Of a stretch of DNA of 64,000 bases, positions 53,907 to 64,000 are shown piece after piece. The notes beneath the pieces are model-generated. The model ran no database searches. It saw only the letters and a list, made by a program, of their open reading frames with translations, and was not told the origin of the DNA. Positions within the stretch are counted from its first letter, which is position 1, and every line of letters starts with the position of its first letter. The stretch comes from Scatophagus argus (lineage: Eukaryota > Chordata > Actinopteri > Scatophagidae). The position numbers and the translations under genes were made by a program. The DNA is taken from positions 11,825,223-11,889,222 of the forward strand of contig NC_058515.1 of NCBI RefSeq assembly GCF_020382885.2, in the 5' to 3' direction.

Positions 53907-55561
53907 GCGATACTGAGTTACCTGACAAAATACAGTAATGTGTTTTTACACTGAAAAGAAATAGTGAGCTCTCACAATGAACACATGCTTCACGCACACA
54001 CATACCACATTCGCAGAACCTTCACGTTAAATGAAAAAGCATGCAATAATGTTCAAAACACATCATAGTCCTCAAAGTGAACCTCCTTTAAAAACTCCAG
54101 ACATGTCGCAAATCCATACTTAGGTTTGATATCTACCCAGCAAATTGAACAATTAAAAGTTAGTTTTAAATACACAAGGTGATAATTGATAAAGACACTG
54201 AGTCGAACAGTCAGTTGATAGTGATGACTTGCAGCAGGAGTCACCAGAGGCTGGTGACTTTGACTTGTACATTCTACCAGTCACCGTGAGGTCCTGGTCT
54301 ATTGGTCAGACTGTCCTCTCAGTCCAGGTTGTAACGCGGTGTTATCTTGCAGTACGGCCAAGAGAAACAGCAGAACCGAAAAGCAGTGAATAGAAATGTG
54401 AAATGAATTGTGAAGGGATTAAAGTCTGACACGCAAAAAAAAAAAAAAAATTAATACATTCGCAAGTCATTCAGTAAATCTGTTGCAGGTTGTCCCAGTG
54501 TGTTGATGTGATGCTGTTTTTGTTTTTTTTTTATTCGCACATGGTTTTAAAAACAGAGAGCTGATGCTTTTCTATCACTTCCCTCCTACTCGCTCATTAC
54601 TCCACCTGCCAAAAACACTTAATAGAATACGCGAGCAAGGAGGAGAGTCTGTGCCTTTTCTCCAAAAAACAGCAAAAATAAAAACTGTCTCTGTGGGTGA
54701 CTCTAAAAATAAAGAGCTGATTTAAAGCTTCTCTCGAGCTTGTAAACCTGATTTCTTTCAAAGCAAACACCCATTGTGTCACAAAATGGCCTCTCTTTAT
54801 CTTTTTGTTTGTCACTTTGGTATTGAGGTTTGGTCTTGGCTATAACACATCTCACCTTGTTTTCTTTTATCAAACTGGTATTCCAGGGGCCACAGAAAGG
54901 TTTGCATCCCCAAAGCCTTTAACAATGTGGTTCCATCCAAAGATCTGCAGACTCTTACAGGTAAAAGTGAAGTAATAAAACATCCACAAAGTGTTTTCTT
55001 TTAGATTTTGCCCAGAACTATACTGTGAAAGGGTTACATCATCACGGTGGACAATTTGCCTTCTCGTGTGCGTACAGGAAGTGATTTTGTTTCCAGGCAA
55101 CAGTAGTCTCACAGAATTTGTCTTTGGATTTCAGCCTCCTCACGTTTAAATGATGTAATCCCTTCATGGTATAACTCTGGGTTCATGTTTCAAATAACAA
55201 CCAAATCCATTAATTACACATTTTCCATGTCACAAATAGTACACTCCTTTACACCAGCAGCCACACTGAGTGGTACATAGTACGACTTTTGGCAACAGTC
55301 CCTATGTTGGTCCTGCTCTGTTCTGCATGATGGTCCTTTTAGGGTAGAGTTTACCGTTTAAGGTCTGCTCCTAGTCTGGAGAAGGACTGTAGTTTTTCAC
55401 AACGAGTCCAGACACAACACACCGCCGGAAAGAGAGACAGAAAGAGAGAGGGAGAGAGAACAAGAGAGGGAGAGAGGGACAGAAAGTGAGAGCAACCATC
55501 CATCTCCTCCTCCTCCTCCTCCTCCTCCTCCTCCTGCTTCTCCTTCCTCAATTCCTCCCAC
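53907..55561 (-). other. Probable 3'UTR of the RIN gene
   Basis: Non-coding sequence downstream of the RIN stop. The end nearest the stop is purine/pyrimidine biased, with GA-rich runs (55430-55495) and a (TCC)n repeat at 55504-55535. The remainder is AT-rich. No other gene is recognised. Confidence 0.4.
55504..55535. repeat. (TCC)n trinucleotide repeat
   Basis: About ten TCC units, starting 26 bases beyond the RIN stop codon, in the presumed 3'UTR (GGA on the transcript strand). Confidence 0.9.
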
Positions 55562-57073
55562 TCACTCCTCACACACTGACTCGCTCAGGTCCACGGCGCC
55601 ACCTCTGGTGAGCCGCCGCATCTTGCTGAAGTCGTGGTCGGTCCTCAGGTAGGAGAGCGAGGGGCCTCCCTCGCTGTGGCTGGCCAGGTCCTGGGGCTGG
55701 GCCTGAGGCGGCAGGGCCCTCATCTCACCGCCGCTGCGCCAGTACAGGGTGTATTGCTGCGGGTCGGACACTCCGAAGGTGGAGGCGCACAGCTGCGCCA
55801 GGGCCTGGCTGGTCTCCCCGGCTCTCCACTGCAACGTCCTCACGGCGCTCCGCTCCCCGTCCTGGAACAGTATCCGAACGCACCTCTGGAGGGAGGGAGG
55901 GAGGGAGAGAAAAGGTAGAGAGAGAAAAAAAACAGTGAATATATATTGTATTCGTGCAAAACAGAGGTCAAGAGGCTTATAGAGAGAGGGCAAAAGAGGG
56001 GGAGGAGAGAGAGAGATGGAGCCAGAGGAGGAGTGAGAGCTGTGCAAACACACTGATAACCCAACAACAATAAATGAGCCTAAGTGATGCTCATAAAAGG
56101 AATTCTCTCTGAAACAAAGCTGCTACTTCCCACACACACACAACCAGCAGGTCCGAGAGACGTATATGAAAATCATCTCTGTGAAACTGCTCTTTTCTCT
56201 GCTTCATTGACAAACTCTCAGCATTAATCCACTAGAGGAGGTCCAGGTCCAATCTGATCAAATATAACGCACTAAGCTCGCTCCACATTGGTGTTCTGGT
56301 GAAGTTTTCCTCCCTCCTGCACTTTCATCCAAACAGAAAATCTTTTTGACATTTTCAAAAGAACAAAACGCGTTCAAACACACAACTAACGAGTCTGTCT
56401 CAACAATTGCCACTCTTCAAACACTCACCAGCAATTGTGCTTTACCTAAGCTGTTATATAATGACAGATTCAACCACCTACAGACGCCCTCACAACTCTT
56501 TAAAACACACACACACACATACACACGTACTGAAAACATGCTGAACATTATCCCTTTACCAAACATCCAATCTTGAGAAACCAGTGAGAATCCCCTTTAC
56601 TGCCACACACACACACACACACACACACACCACTCATCCCACCTGTATACAAAACTACCCCACAGCACACACAGAAGCCCAAGTGGCAAAACATGCTCAT
56701 AAAAAAAAGAAGAAAAACACACATCAGCAATTACAATCAACAGGTCTGCCATCATCAAAACTTACAGAGTCACTGAGCTCCTCGCTGTCCGTGTGCATAT
56801 TGTGTTTGCCTGCTTCGATGGGTAGATGCAGCTCAATAAATTTCATGTTATCTGACCGCCCACTTCTTCATAGCACTTGGCTCACTGATCCCCGCCTGTG
56901 TCAGTGGAAAATCTGGCTGCCGGGTGAGTTAGATCGGCTATTTGAAGCCAGGAGAGGCACCACGTGACAAGACAGAAACGTTGTGGATGACAATGCCTTT
57001 TTTCCATGGCATCTGGTGGACCGTTATACCAATCTGGGGCCGAGAGAGTGATAACAGGAGAGTGTAGGTAAAA

Positions 57074-57104
<31 letters not shown>

Positions 57105-58717
57105 CATTAGTGCATTTTCCATCGTAAGCTGACGGCCCTCAGATCAAGGGATTACCTCTAAAAATGTCTAAAAACTAATCCCCTCAAATGAATTTGAAAC
57201 GTGTTTGCACGCAAAGGAGGGAAATCCAGGTGTGCTGTCTGAATTTTTATGGATGACCTAACGTCCCCCTGAAAATCTTCTGCTTTTGTGTGAGCTCCAC
57301 AATATTTGAGCTCTCCCAAACAACATCGGCAGCAATACCTGAGTGGAATCAAATAAGGGTCTCTGTCCCTTCTTCTACCCCACCTGCCACTGTCAGAGAT
57401 GTAGCATAATCTGATGCTGCTCAGCCCGCATCACCATCAGTGTAATTAATGTAAAGTGTGACCCGTTTGGGTGGATTATCGCCTTGTTTTTGTTGCCGAT
57501 TGTGTCTTTTGTGCCGTTTTGAAAGACACAAATCAGGTTCAAGTTTGAAGCGTGACACATCGGAGCCAGTTTGACGATCCCCGATGTCAATTCAAAACTT
57601 CTTTAAGTAGGAGATAAGCTGGAGTTTAGAAGCAGGATATGAAGAGTGGCAGGCAGGTGTGCAAAGTACAGCGTTTGCCTCTGAGATGCAGTGGAGCAGA
57701 AGTATAGCAATGCATGAAATGGAAACACAGTACTGCTGCAGTTCGTCTGCACAGACGTCTCGAAAGGGTCGAATCACAAATCACAGACACGATCAGCTTT
57801 TTTAAAAATGTTTTTTTAAGAAAAAGCAGCAACAAAGTGACGAAGCTCACTTTGTGGCACTTTTTGAACTGTCAAATCCAAATCAACAACAAATAACTTA
57901 GACCAAGTAACTGGAAAGACTTTGTCCCAGCTCTGTCTGAGATATGTTATGATCCGTGCAACATCTGGATTAAAGTTTGGAACCCCTGCTGTTACGTTAC
58001 CAGATGTTGTATTGTGGCATTCGGCCACCTCAAAGCCCATTTTGGGTTGGAGTCTGTACTTTGGGAACCCCTCGCCCTCTCAGCATCTCTTAGCATGGGA
58101 CTATATTTCTCACACAAATTCCAAAAAAGACATTTTCAGCAATTGTAACATCTAAAAAGTCCAGGTTCTTAAAAGTAATTTTGGCATTATGTCATTGAGC
58201 TGGTACAGTGGGGAATATCCCATAGGATTTGTTTCACTGCCGAATAAGTGGGAGTTCCTATTGTCTGCACATCAATCAGCACTTCACACAGGACTACTAC
58301 GTGTGACAGCTATAGAGCGGATTGCTGTACAAACCCACACATGCTGTAACGCTGCCAGCGTTTCTGTGTTGTACTACTACAGTCAAAACATCTGGCACCC
58401 ACCTGGCTCTGCTGGTTCTCCTTTTGCCTCTGGGCCTCTCGGCTCCGCCTGCAGCTCCACTCCTTCAGCGCCTCCTGGGCCTCCGGCGTCAGGCAACCTG
58501 AGAACGGCTGCTCCCTGTCCAGGCTCTGGATCAGACACAGGCTGGCATACACGCTGGTCAGGTAGTACCCACCTGGAAACACAACAAACAAACAAACAAA
58601 CAAAACAAAGGATGAAAGAAAGATGATATTCTTCAGACTAAAGCTTGCGGCGTACACTACTTAGCTTGTCACAGCAACATAAAAAGCCATCAGATAGTCT
58701 GCACATGGTGGATAATG

Positions 58718-58751
<34 letters not shown>

Positions 58752-58941
58752 GTGCTGCTTCGATTAGTACTACAAGTTGTAGCAGTAGCTAAATTAAAAG
58801 CTTACATTTTACATGTAAAGTTTAGCCAACAACTACTTTATCACTGGTTGTGGCTTCTCAAGTGACAATATTTCAATATTTATTGTTTTTGTTGGTGTTC
58901 TATGAATATGAATATATATAAATATGGAGGCTTGTGTGTGT

Positions 58942-58972
<31 letters not shown>

Positions 58973-61900
58973 GGTTCTGGCTGTTGTTTGATGAAGAAGC
59001 AATTGTCAAATTAGATTTTGTGAACTTGTGAGGCATAACAAATAATTAATCAGTGAATCCAGAAAATAACTGGCAGATTTATGTGAAAAACAATCATTAG
59101 TTGCAGCCTTAATTGCATAATGGAGCTACTGGCAGTATATCAACTTCTGAGTCTCTAAATAAATGGATAAATTTATGTAATCATCACACCTTTTGTTCAA
59201 GCACCCTGCCATAAAATCATAAACTGAAGTCATCAAGAGATAAGGTCGTACCCTCTCCTCCGAGCCAGGAGGGCTCCAGCAGCTCCATCATGTACTCCAC
59301 CTCTATCAGGATGTGAGGCCTGTTACACTCCACGATCAAATAAGACAGCGACGGCAGGAAGTCTTCCCAGCTCACTTCCTGTCCTGGAAAGAAAATAAGA
59401 GGAGGGCAGTTTGAGGGTAAACCTTTAGGGTTGCTGACAGTTTGAACTGAATTGTTTTTATATTGTATTAATATATAGAGGAAAAAATGAGGAAACGTGT
59501 AAAACTGTGTTTCTGTATGGGCAGTAAAAAAAGCCATCAAACCATAGCATCATCAACTGTTTTTTCCCCCAGACACACAAGAGCTTAATTTTAGCTTAGT
59601 ATAGTTAGACTTCGTCAGCTTAGTAAAGATTCAACTTTACTGGCATGATGAGTTCATTTCCTGCCACCAGCAGCAGCAGGTTGGGATAAAAAGCAGACAG
59701 GTTGTGCTACAGCTCACACAGTCTACTGCATGTCTGAAGTCTGAAGAGTTTTTGAAGGTGACAGGATACTGGCCTCTGCAAAGACTGTTGACATTTAAGC
59801 CTTTCACAGGGAAGCTTTCAGGCAGGAAACACGGCATGTCTAAAAATATTACAGCAGATAAAATGTTTCCAAATATCTGCATTTTATCTGACTTGAAAAT
59901 TGTGTGGGTTTCAAACCCTTTAATCTCACTGGAATAACAATGGATTTGGTCTCACCGTGTAAGGACCCCATGGCCTTGTGGACGCACTTGCACACTTGCA
60001 GCAGCAGCAGCACCTTGTCGATGGGCGAGTGCGTCCTCTGCATAAGGACCAGCTTCTGCTTCACCCTCTCCACCTCGCGGCTGTCGGGGACACCCGTTCG
60101 CACGCCGAGACGCTCCATGGCGGCGTCCCCCTTCAGACGGAGCAGGTTCTGGGTGAGACGCTGAGTGCTGCCGTCCTTATTGTGCAGCTCGACCAGAGCT
60201 TTGTCAAGCTGGGACCTCAGAGGCCTGAGCACGCAGGAGAACATGGACCTCTCCAGTGCCAGGTCTGAGGACAGAGAGAGGGGTTCATGGTTTTAAAGAA
60301 ACTCAAACCGGTGTCTTTCTTTGTAGACAGAATTGTTGTGTTGTAGCTATGTTATCATTAGCAAGCACAGACTGTGTTTACATATTTATAAGCACCGGCA
60401 CAAGAAGGCATTGGAATTATTAGGGTGTAAAAAGCCAATGTGCAGAAATGTTGCAGGAGTTGCTACCAACATAAACCTTAAATCCAAAATCCTGTGTTTT
60501 TTACTCCCAGGAAAACTTACAAGTAACTCTCCCAACAGGTGAAATTTATTGCAGGGCTGCTACATGGGATTGAATCAGCTTGTGATTTATTTTTCCACCT
60601 CATTCAAAGTCAATAAAAAGTTTTTAAAATCTGAGAATTTCAGTATGAAAACCAACCAAGTCTCACACTGACTCTAATAATAATAAAGGACCCACCTCAG
60701 GGCCCTGATTAATATTGTGGTTTAGCTAGCAGCCCAAGTTCCCATTTAAATGATCACATGCCAGTTGTCCTGCTGACATCAGGCAGTGGGACGACAAAAT
60801 TCATCCATGACTCGTCTCGAAATAGGAAGCTCTGTGACGCGGTGACTACTCACAGAACTTGTTGGCAAACTACACAAAGCACAAACACAGTAGCCAGTCT
60901 GCGACACGGGCTTTTTGTTCTTTAGCTTACAACCGTCATATGCCATGTACAAACTCACACGTGTACAAGTCACACACGAACGCACACTCTCTCACATGTG
61001 GAAACACACACACACACACTTTCTCTCTCTCTCTCTCTTTGTGATTTTCCTGCAATCAGTGGGCAGTCCTGACTGAGGTAACAGTTCTCCTGTGCACGCT
61101 GTTTTCCACTCATCATCAATATCCCCCTCTCCCTCCTTCATGTGCCTAATCCTCCCTACACCCCCCCCCACTCGTGATTAATCATTCACTCCCTCCATCC
61201 TCTGTTTCTCTGCCTCACCCCCTCCCCATCATCCCTCTCTCTTCTACCAGCTCTGGAGAGCAACAGACTACATGTATTGTGATTACAGCCTTGTAAGTTA
61301 CTGGTCAGCTCTGAAAAAAGGCCGACTCTTTCACACTCTTACTCACAGATCCGTAACTGATTACATTTTCAAAGTATCCTGACTATTTCTATCCCTCCCT
61401 CCCACCTTCCCCTGAATCGTGCTGCTCTTCAAGTGTGCGTGGGACTGTGATATCTTTTTATGATAAACGAGGGGGAGAAAAAAAAAATGCAAATGCCTCC
61501 CACCGACGCAATGCGAGGTAAATCAGAATCAGAGCCCAGGAAGGAAGGACGGGAGGAAGGAAGGCAGCGGCCGAGCACCCACCCACCCCTCACCACCACC
61601 ATCACCACGTCCACCACCCTGAAGCTTGTGCACTGCCAGGCAACCATCCGTCATCACACATTTACACACAAACACACCTGCAGCACACACACACACACAC
61701 GCTCAGCCACACACAATGGAGTCAAAAAAAGAGAAAAACCTACGCACTGGACTGTGTCAAAAGATCTAACTCGAATCCTTCCAAAGTAACGCCCTGCGAT
61801 GTCTGTACCGTAATGAGAAGAATCACACTGAATGTGATGGATGCGAGTGCAGGCGCGTCGGGCAGGGCTTTCCTAATGCTGTTTTCTAAATACAAGAGAC

Positions 61901-63904
61901 AATATGAGCTCTAGTGAATGAGACTCTACCCCCCCCACGCAAACTACTTTGTGTTGACAGTGCTTTTCACTAGAGCCTGGGCAGCCTACCATTTATCAGA
62001 AAAGGCTGTCTGTTTCCATAGACCTGCGTCCTCTGGCACTCTGCTCTATTGAATCAGTGTTTTTCTAATGGGACTGTTTTTATTTTCCCATATTTCTCTC
62101 TCTCTCTGCACTCACCGTCTCCTCGTTGTGATGTGATGAACAGGTCACGGATGCATACAAGAAATTCAGCTTGAGAAGCTCAAAATGTAGTCCAGCACAG
62201 TCAGCTAATTTCAATGAATAACTTGTAACAGGTGTTATTGAAAGATGTTTCCTGGCCCAGTTTTTGGGGTTTTGAACCTGCCTCCTGACAGGAATCAGCT
62301 CAAGACTGAAACTGTATTATTCTGTTTTGCCATTAAATTAAAAAAGTTAAAAACAAAAAACTCGACTTATGTTGTTCTCTACTGCAGACACTCAGTGATC
62401 AACAGTGATAGACCAGTAATACTTGGCAGCTCCCAGGTGTGACAACTGCTGAAAAGAAACTGACTCACTGAAGTTCACATTAATGAGCGTCATTAATCTG
62501 CTTTAAAAATTAAAGTTAAAAAGATAATGATGTATGTATGTGGTCTGCAGGTACAGTGTAGGTTTAAAGTATGCCTGGTCTGAAAGATGTGGTTAACGCT
62601 ATGGTTTGAATATAACGTGTTTCAGTTGGATGTGAGTAAAATCGTGCACTGACACGTTTTCCAGCTTTGTGTTTGTTTACCTTTTTCTTTCTCTGGAACC
62701 AGAGTTTCAATAGGCGGTTCCAGCTCCCCGCTGTCCATCAGGCAGCACTTCGCCTGGGACAGAAAGAGGCGCAGCCCCTGCAGGAGCTGCACAGATGTCA
62801 CACGTGGTGAGGAAGAGGAAGCCAGCGATTTGAGCACCTCTCTCTGTGCCAGGAGGAAGTCCTGAACCATGCCCCCGAAGGTGGAGCGCCTGTCTCTGGA
62901 CAGCTCCTCCACCAGTCGCGTCAGCCTCTTGTCCGGAGCAAAGAAACACACAAACGCCTCGCTTATCCGGTGCAGCCCACCACGGCCTCGAGACCGCACG
63001 AGCGGCGGGCGTGGGTAGATGTGGGTTTGGGTTCGGGAAGCACTCTCTGAATCTGAGTCCGAGTCATTGTCCTCATCCATGCTGCTGAAGGAGCTGCTGC
63101 TGTCAAGCTCAGCCAGGGACGGAGCCGGGTGGCTCTCCAGGGCCAGAACCGCCACCTCGATGCCTGGCTCCTCTGCTTGTGCAGACTGTTGGGGCTGTGG
63201 GTTCTCCTCCGCCTTTGCAGATGTCTGGACCAGGAGAGAAGTGACAACCTTACATTATATATATATTGTTGGGCAGGCAAGCAATATTAGTGAAAGAATC
63301 ACACACACTAAACAGAAAGGAGTTATCTAAAACCATCATGATGGCATCAGCCTTCTGGCCAATAATACAGACTGAGTAAAATGAACAGAGAAATTAATGA
63401 ATGCATGAACCAATCAGCCAGTGACTCAGTGAAAAGGGCCAGGCTTTTAAATAATTTCTTAACAGATGAGTTGGGTTCAGACAATAGGAAAGCATACATA
63501 TTTTGAGAGGTTGTTAAAATGATTTTAAAATTGAATACGACTATTAGAAGATTTCCTAAACTTCATAATATTTCTAGTCAAATGTTTTAAAGACAAACAA
63601 AAGCGCTAATGCATATTACTTGTGGCACATAGATAGGTATCATGTCCTCTTCATCTGCAGATCCTGGTGATACGGCGGGGGTTCTCCTCAGGACCCCTGC
63701 CCCGGGGTGAACTCTTCTCTGTGGGTTGGTCCCAGCCTTCTCCAGCCTCTCTGACCTGCCAGACTGGTCCTCTGAGGAGGAAGGTGAGTAGGAGCCAACA
63801 CCCTCGAGGGACAGATTCATGGAGGACTCAGAAAGCCGGAGTCGCATGCTGCGCTTAAAGCGGTGCCGTTTATTAGAGGCACTGTGGTTTATGAGTTGTG
63901 GCTG
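55562..63904 (-). CDS. rin1: Ras and Rab interactor, RIN1-like Rab5 GEF (N-terminus outside window)
   Basis: RIN proteins bind active Ras and activate Rab5 on early endosomes. Six exons join in phase: 63620-63904, 62681-63224, 59956-60264, 59252-59383, 58403-58572 and 55562-55885, giving the last 587 residues. Seen in order: a basic KRHRFKRSMRLRL segment; an acidic Ser-rich linker (SSSSFSSMDEDNDSDSDSES); the RIN-homology region (RISEAFVCFFAPDKRL, SCVLRPLRSQLDKAL, VKQKLVLMQRTHSP); and the VPS9 domain with the catalytic-type Asp in WEDFLPSL and Tyr in GEGGYYLTS. Last is a Ras-association-type domain (VRILFQDGE, RTLQW, YTLYWRSGG). MELLEPS and GEGGYYLTS resemble RIN1 most, and nearby b4gat1 matches the human RIN1 neighbourhood. 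rin2 or rin3 paralogs cannot be excluded. The SH2 domain lies beyond the window. Confidence 0.85.
56603..56631. repeat. (CA)n microsatellite
   Basis: About 14 CA units in a RIN intron. Confidence 0.9.
57078..57104. repeat. (TG)n microsatellite
   Basis: About 13 TG units in a RIN intron. Confidence 0.9.
58721..58750. repeat. (ACT)10 trinucleotide repeat
   Basis: Ten perfect ACT units inside a RIN intron. Confidence 0.92.
58933..58974. repeat. Compound (TG)n and poly-G repeat
   Basis: About 23 bases of TG repeat followed directly by a run of about 19 G. Expected to be length-variable. Confidence 0.92.
60265..62680. other. RIN gene large intron
   Basis: About 2.4 kb with pyrimidine-rich stretches (61020-61040, 61120-61260), CA runs (about 61004 and 61685) and no recognisable exon or gene. 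Confidence 0.65.
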
Positions 63905-64000
63905 CTGTAGAAACCAAAAAGTGGAGTCAGTCCTTCGCCTGATGAGAGCCAGTGGCTTTCTGAATGTTTACATTTAAAATGGACGACAGATTTAGAGCAC

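Larger units (their letters stand above)
55886..58402. other. RIN gene intron before the last exon
   Basis: About 2.5 kb, with CA/TG microsatellites at 56603-56631 and 57078-57104. No gene is recognised. Confidence 0.7.
58573..59251. other. RIN gene intron in the VPS9 region
   Basis: About 0.7 kb, dominated by simple repeats: an (ACT)n run at 58721-58750 and a TG run followed by a G run at 58933-58974. Confidence 0.8.

Overview
The window is nuclear DNA of a ray-finned fish, almost certainly a teleost. It has vertebrate multi-exon genes with GT-AG introns, many (CA/TG)n microsatellites, degenerate copies of common teleost repeat tails, and a six7-type SIX homeobox gene, a class kept in fish and absent from mammals. 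There is no bacterial or viral gene content and no CRISPR array. I mapped exons by joining open frames at splice sites and checking reading phase; every multi-exon gene named here closes in phase.

Layout. 1-19.4 kb, minus strand: the 5' half of clcn3 (endosomal 2Cl-/H+ exchanger), cut by the window start, with two alternative coding first exons and a likely GC-rich non-coding first exon. 20.8-23.0 kb, minus: nit1 (deaminated glutathione amidase), complete, head-to-head with 23.4-25.4 kb, plus: pfdn2 (prefoldin subunit 2), complete. 26.5 kb, minus: a tRNA-Ser(GCT) gene. 27.2-29.0 kb, plus: b4gat1 (Golgi glucuronyltransferase of the dystroglycan pathway), complete. 29.0-42.2 kb: no coding gene recognised, but several TAAT-rich non-repetitive blocks that could be enhancers. 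42.4-44.9 kb, plus: a six7-like homeobox gene with a TATA box, complete. 45.9-47.2 kb, minus: unresolved hints of a small transcript. 48.0-52.9 kb, plus: a complete nine-exon ARP2 (actr2) gene. 55.6-63.9 kb, minus: the C-terminal 587 residues of a RIN-family Rab5 exchange factor (RH, VPS9 and Ras-association regions), probably rin1, running off the window end.

The genes are unrelated housekeeping, trafficking and developmental loci rather than one pathway. Their arrangement is informative. b4gat1 and rin1 are close neighbours in human 11q13; NIT1 and PFDN2 are neighbours in human 1q23; ACTR2 and the SIX2/SIX3 cluster both lie on human 2p. The window therefore looks like a mosaic of ancestral vertebrate linkage blocks. 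I did not find an undescribed biological system. The most useful leads are the candidate regulatory blocks around six7, the divergent actr2 copy beside it, and the unexplained splice-signal cluster between them.
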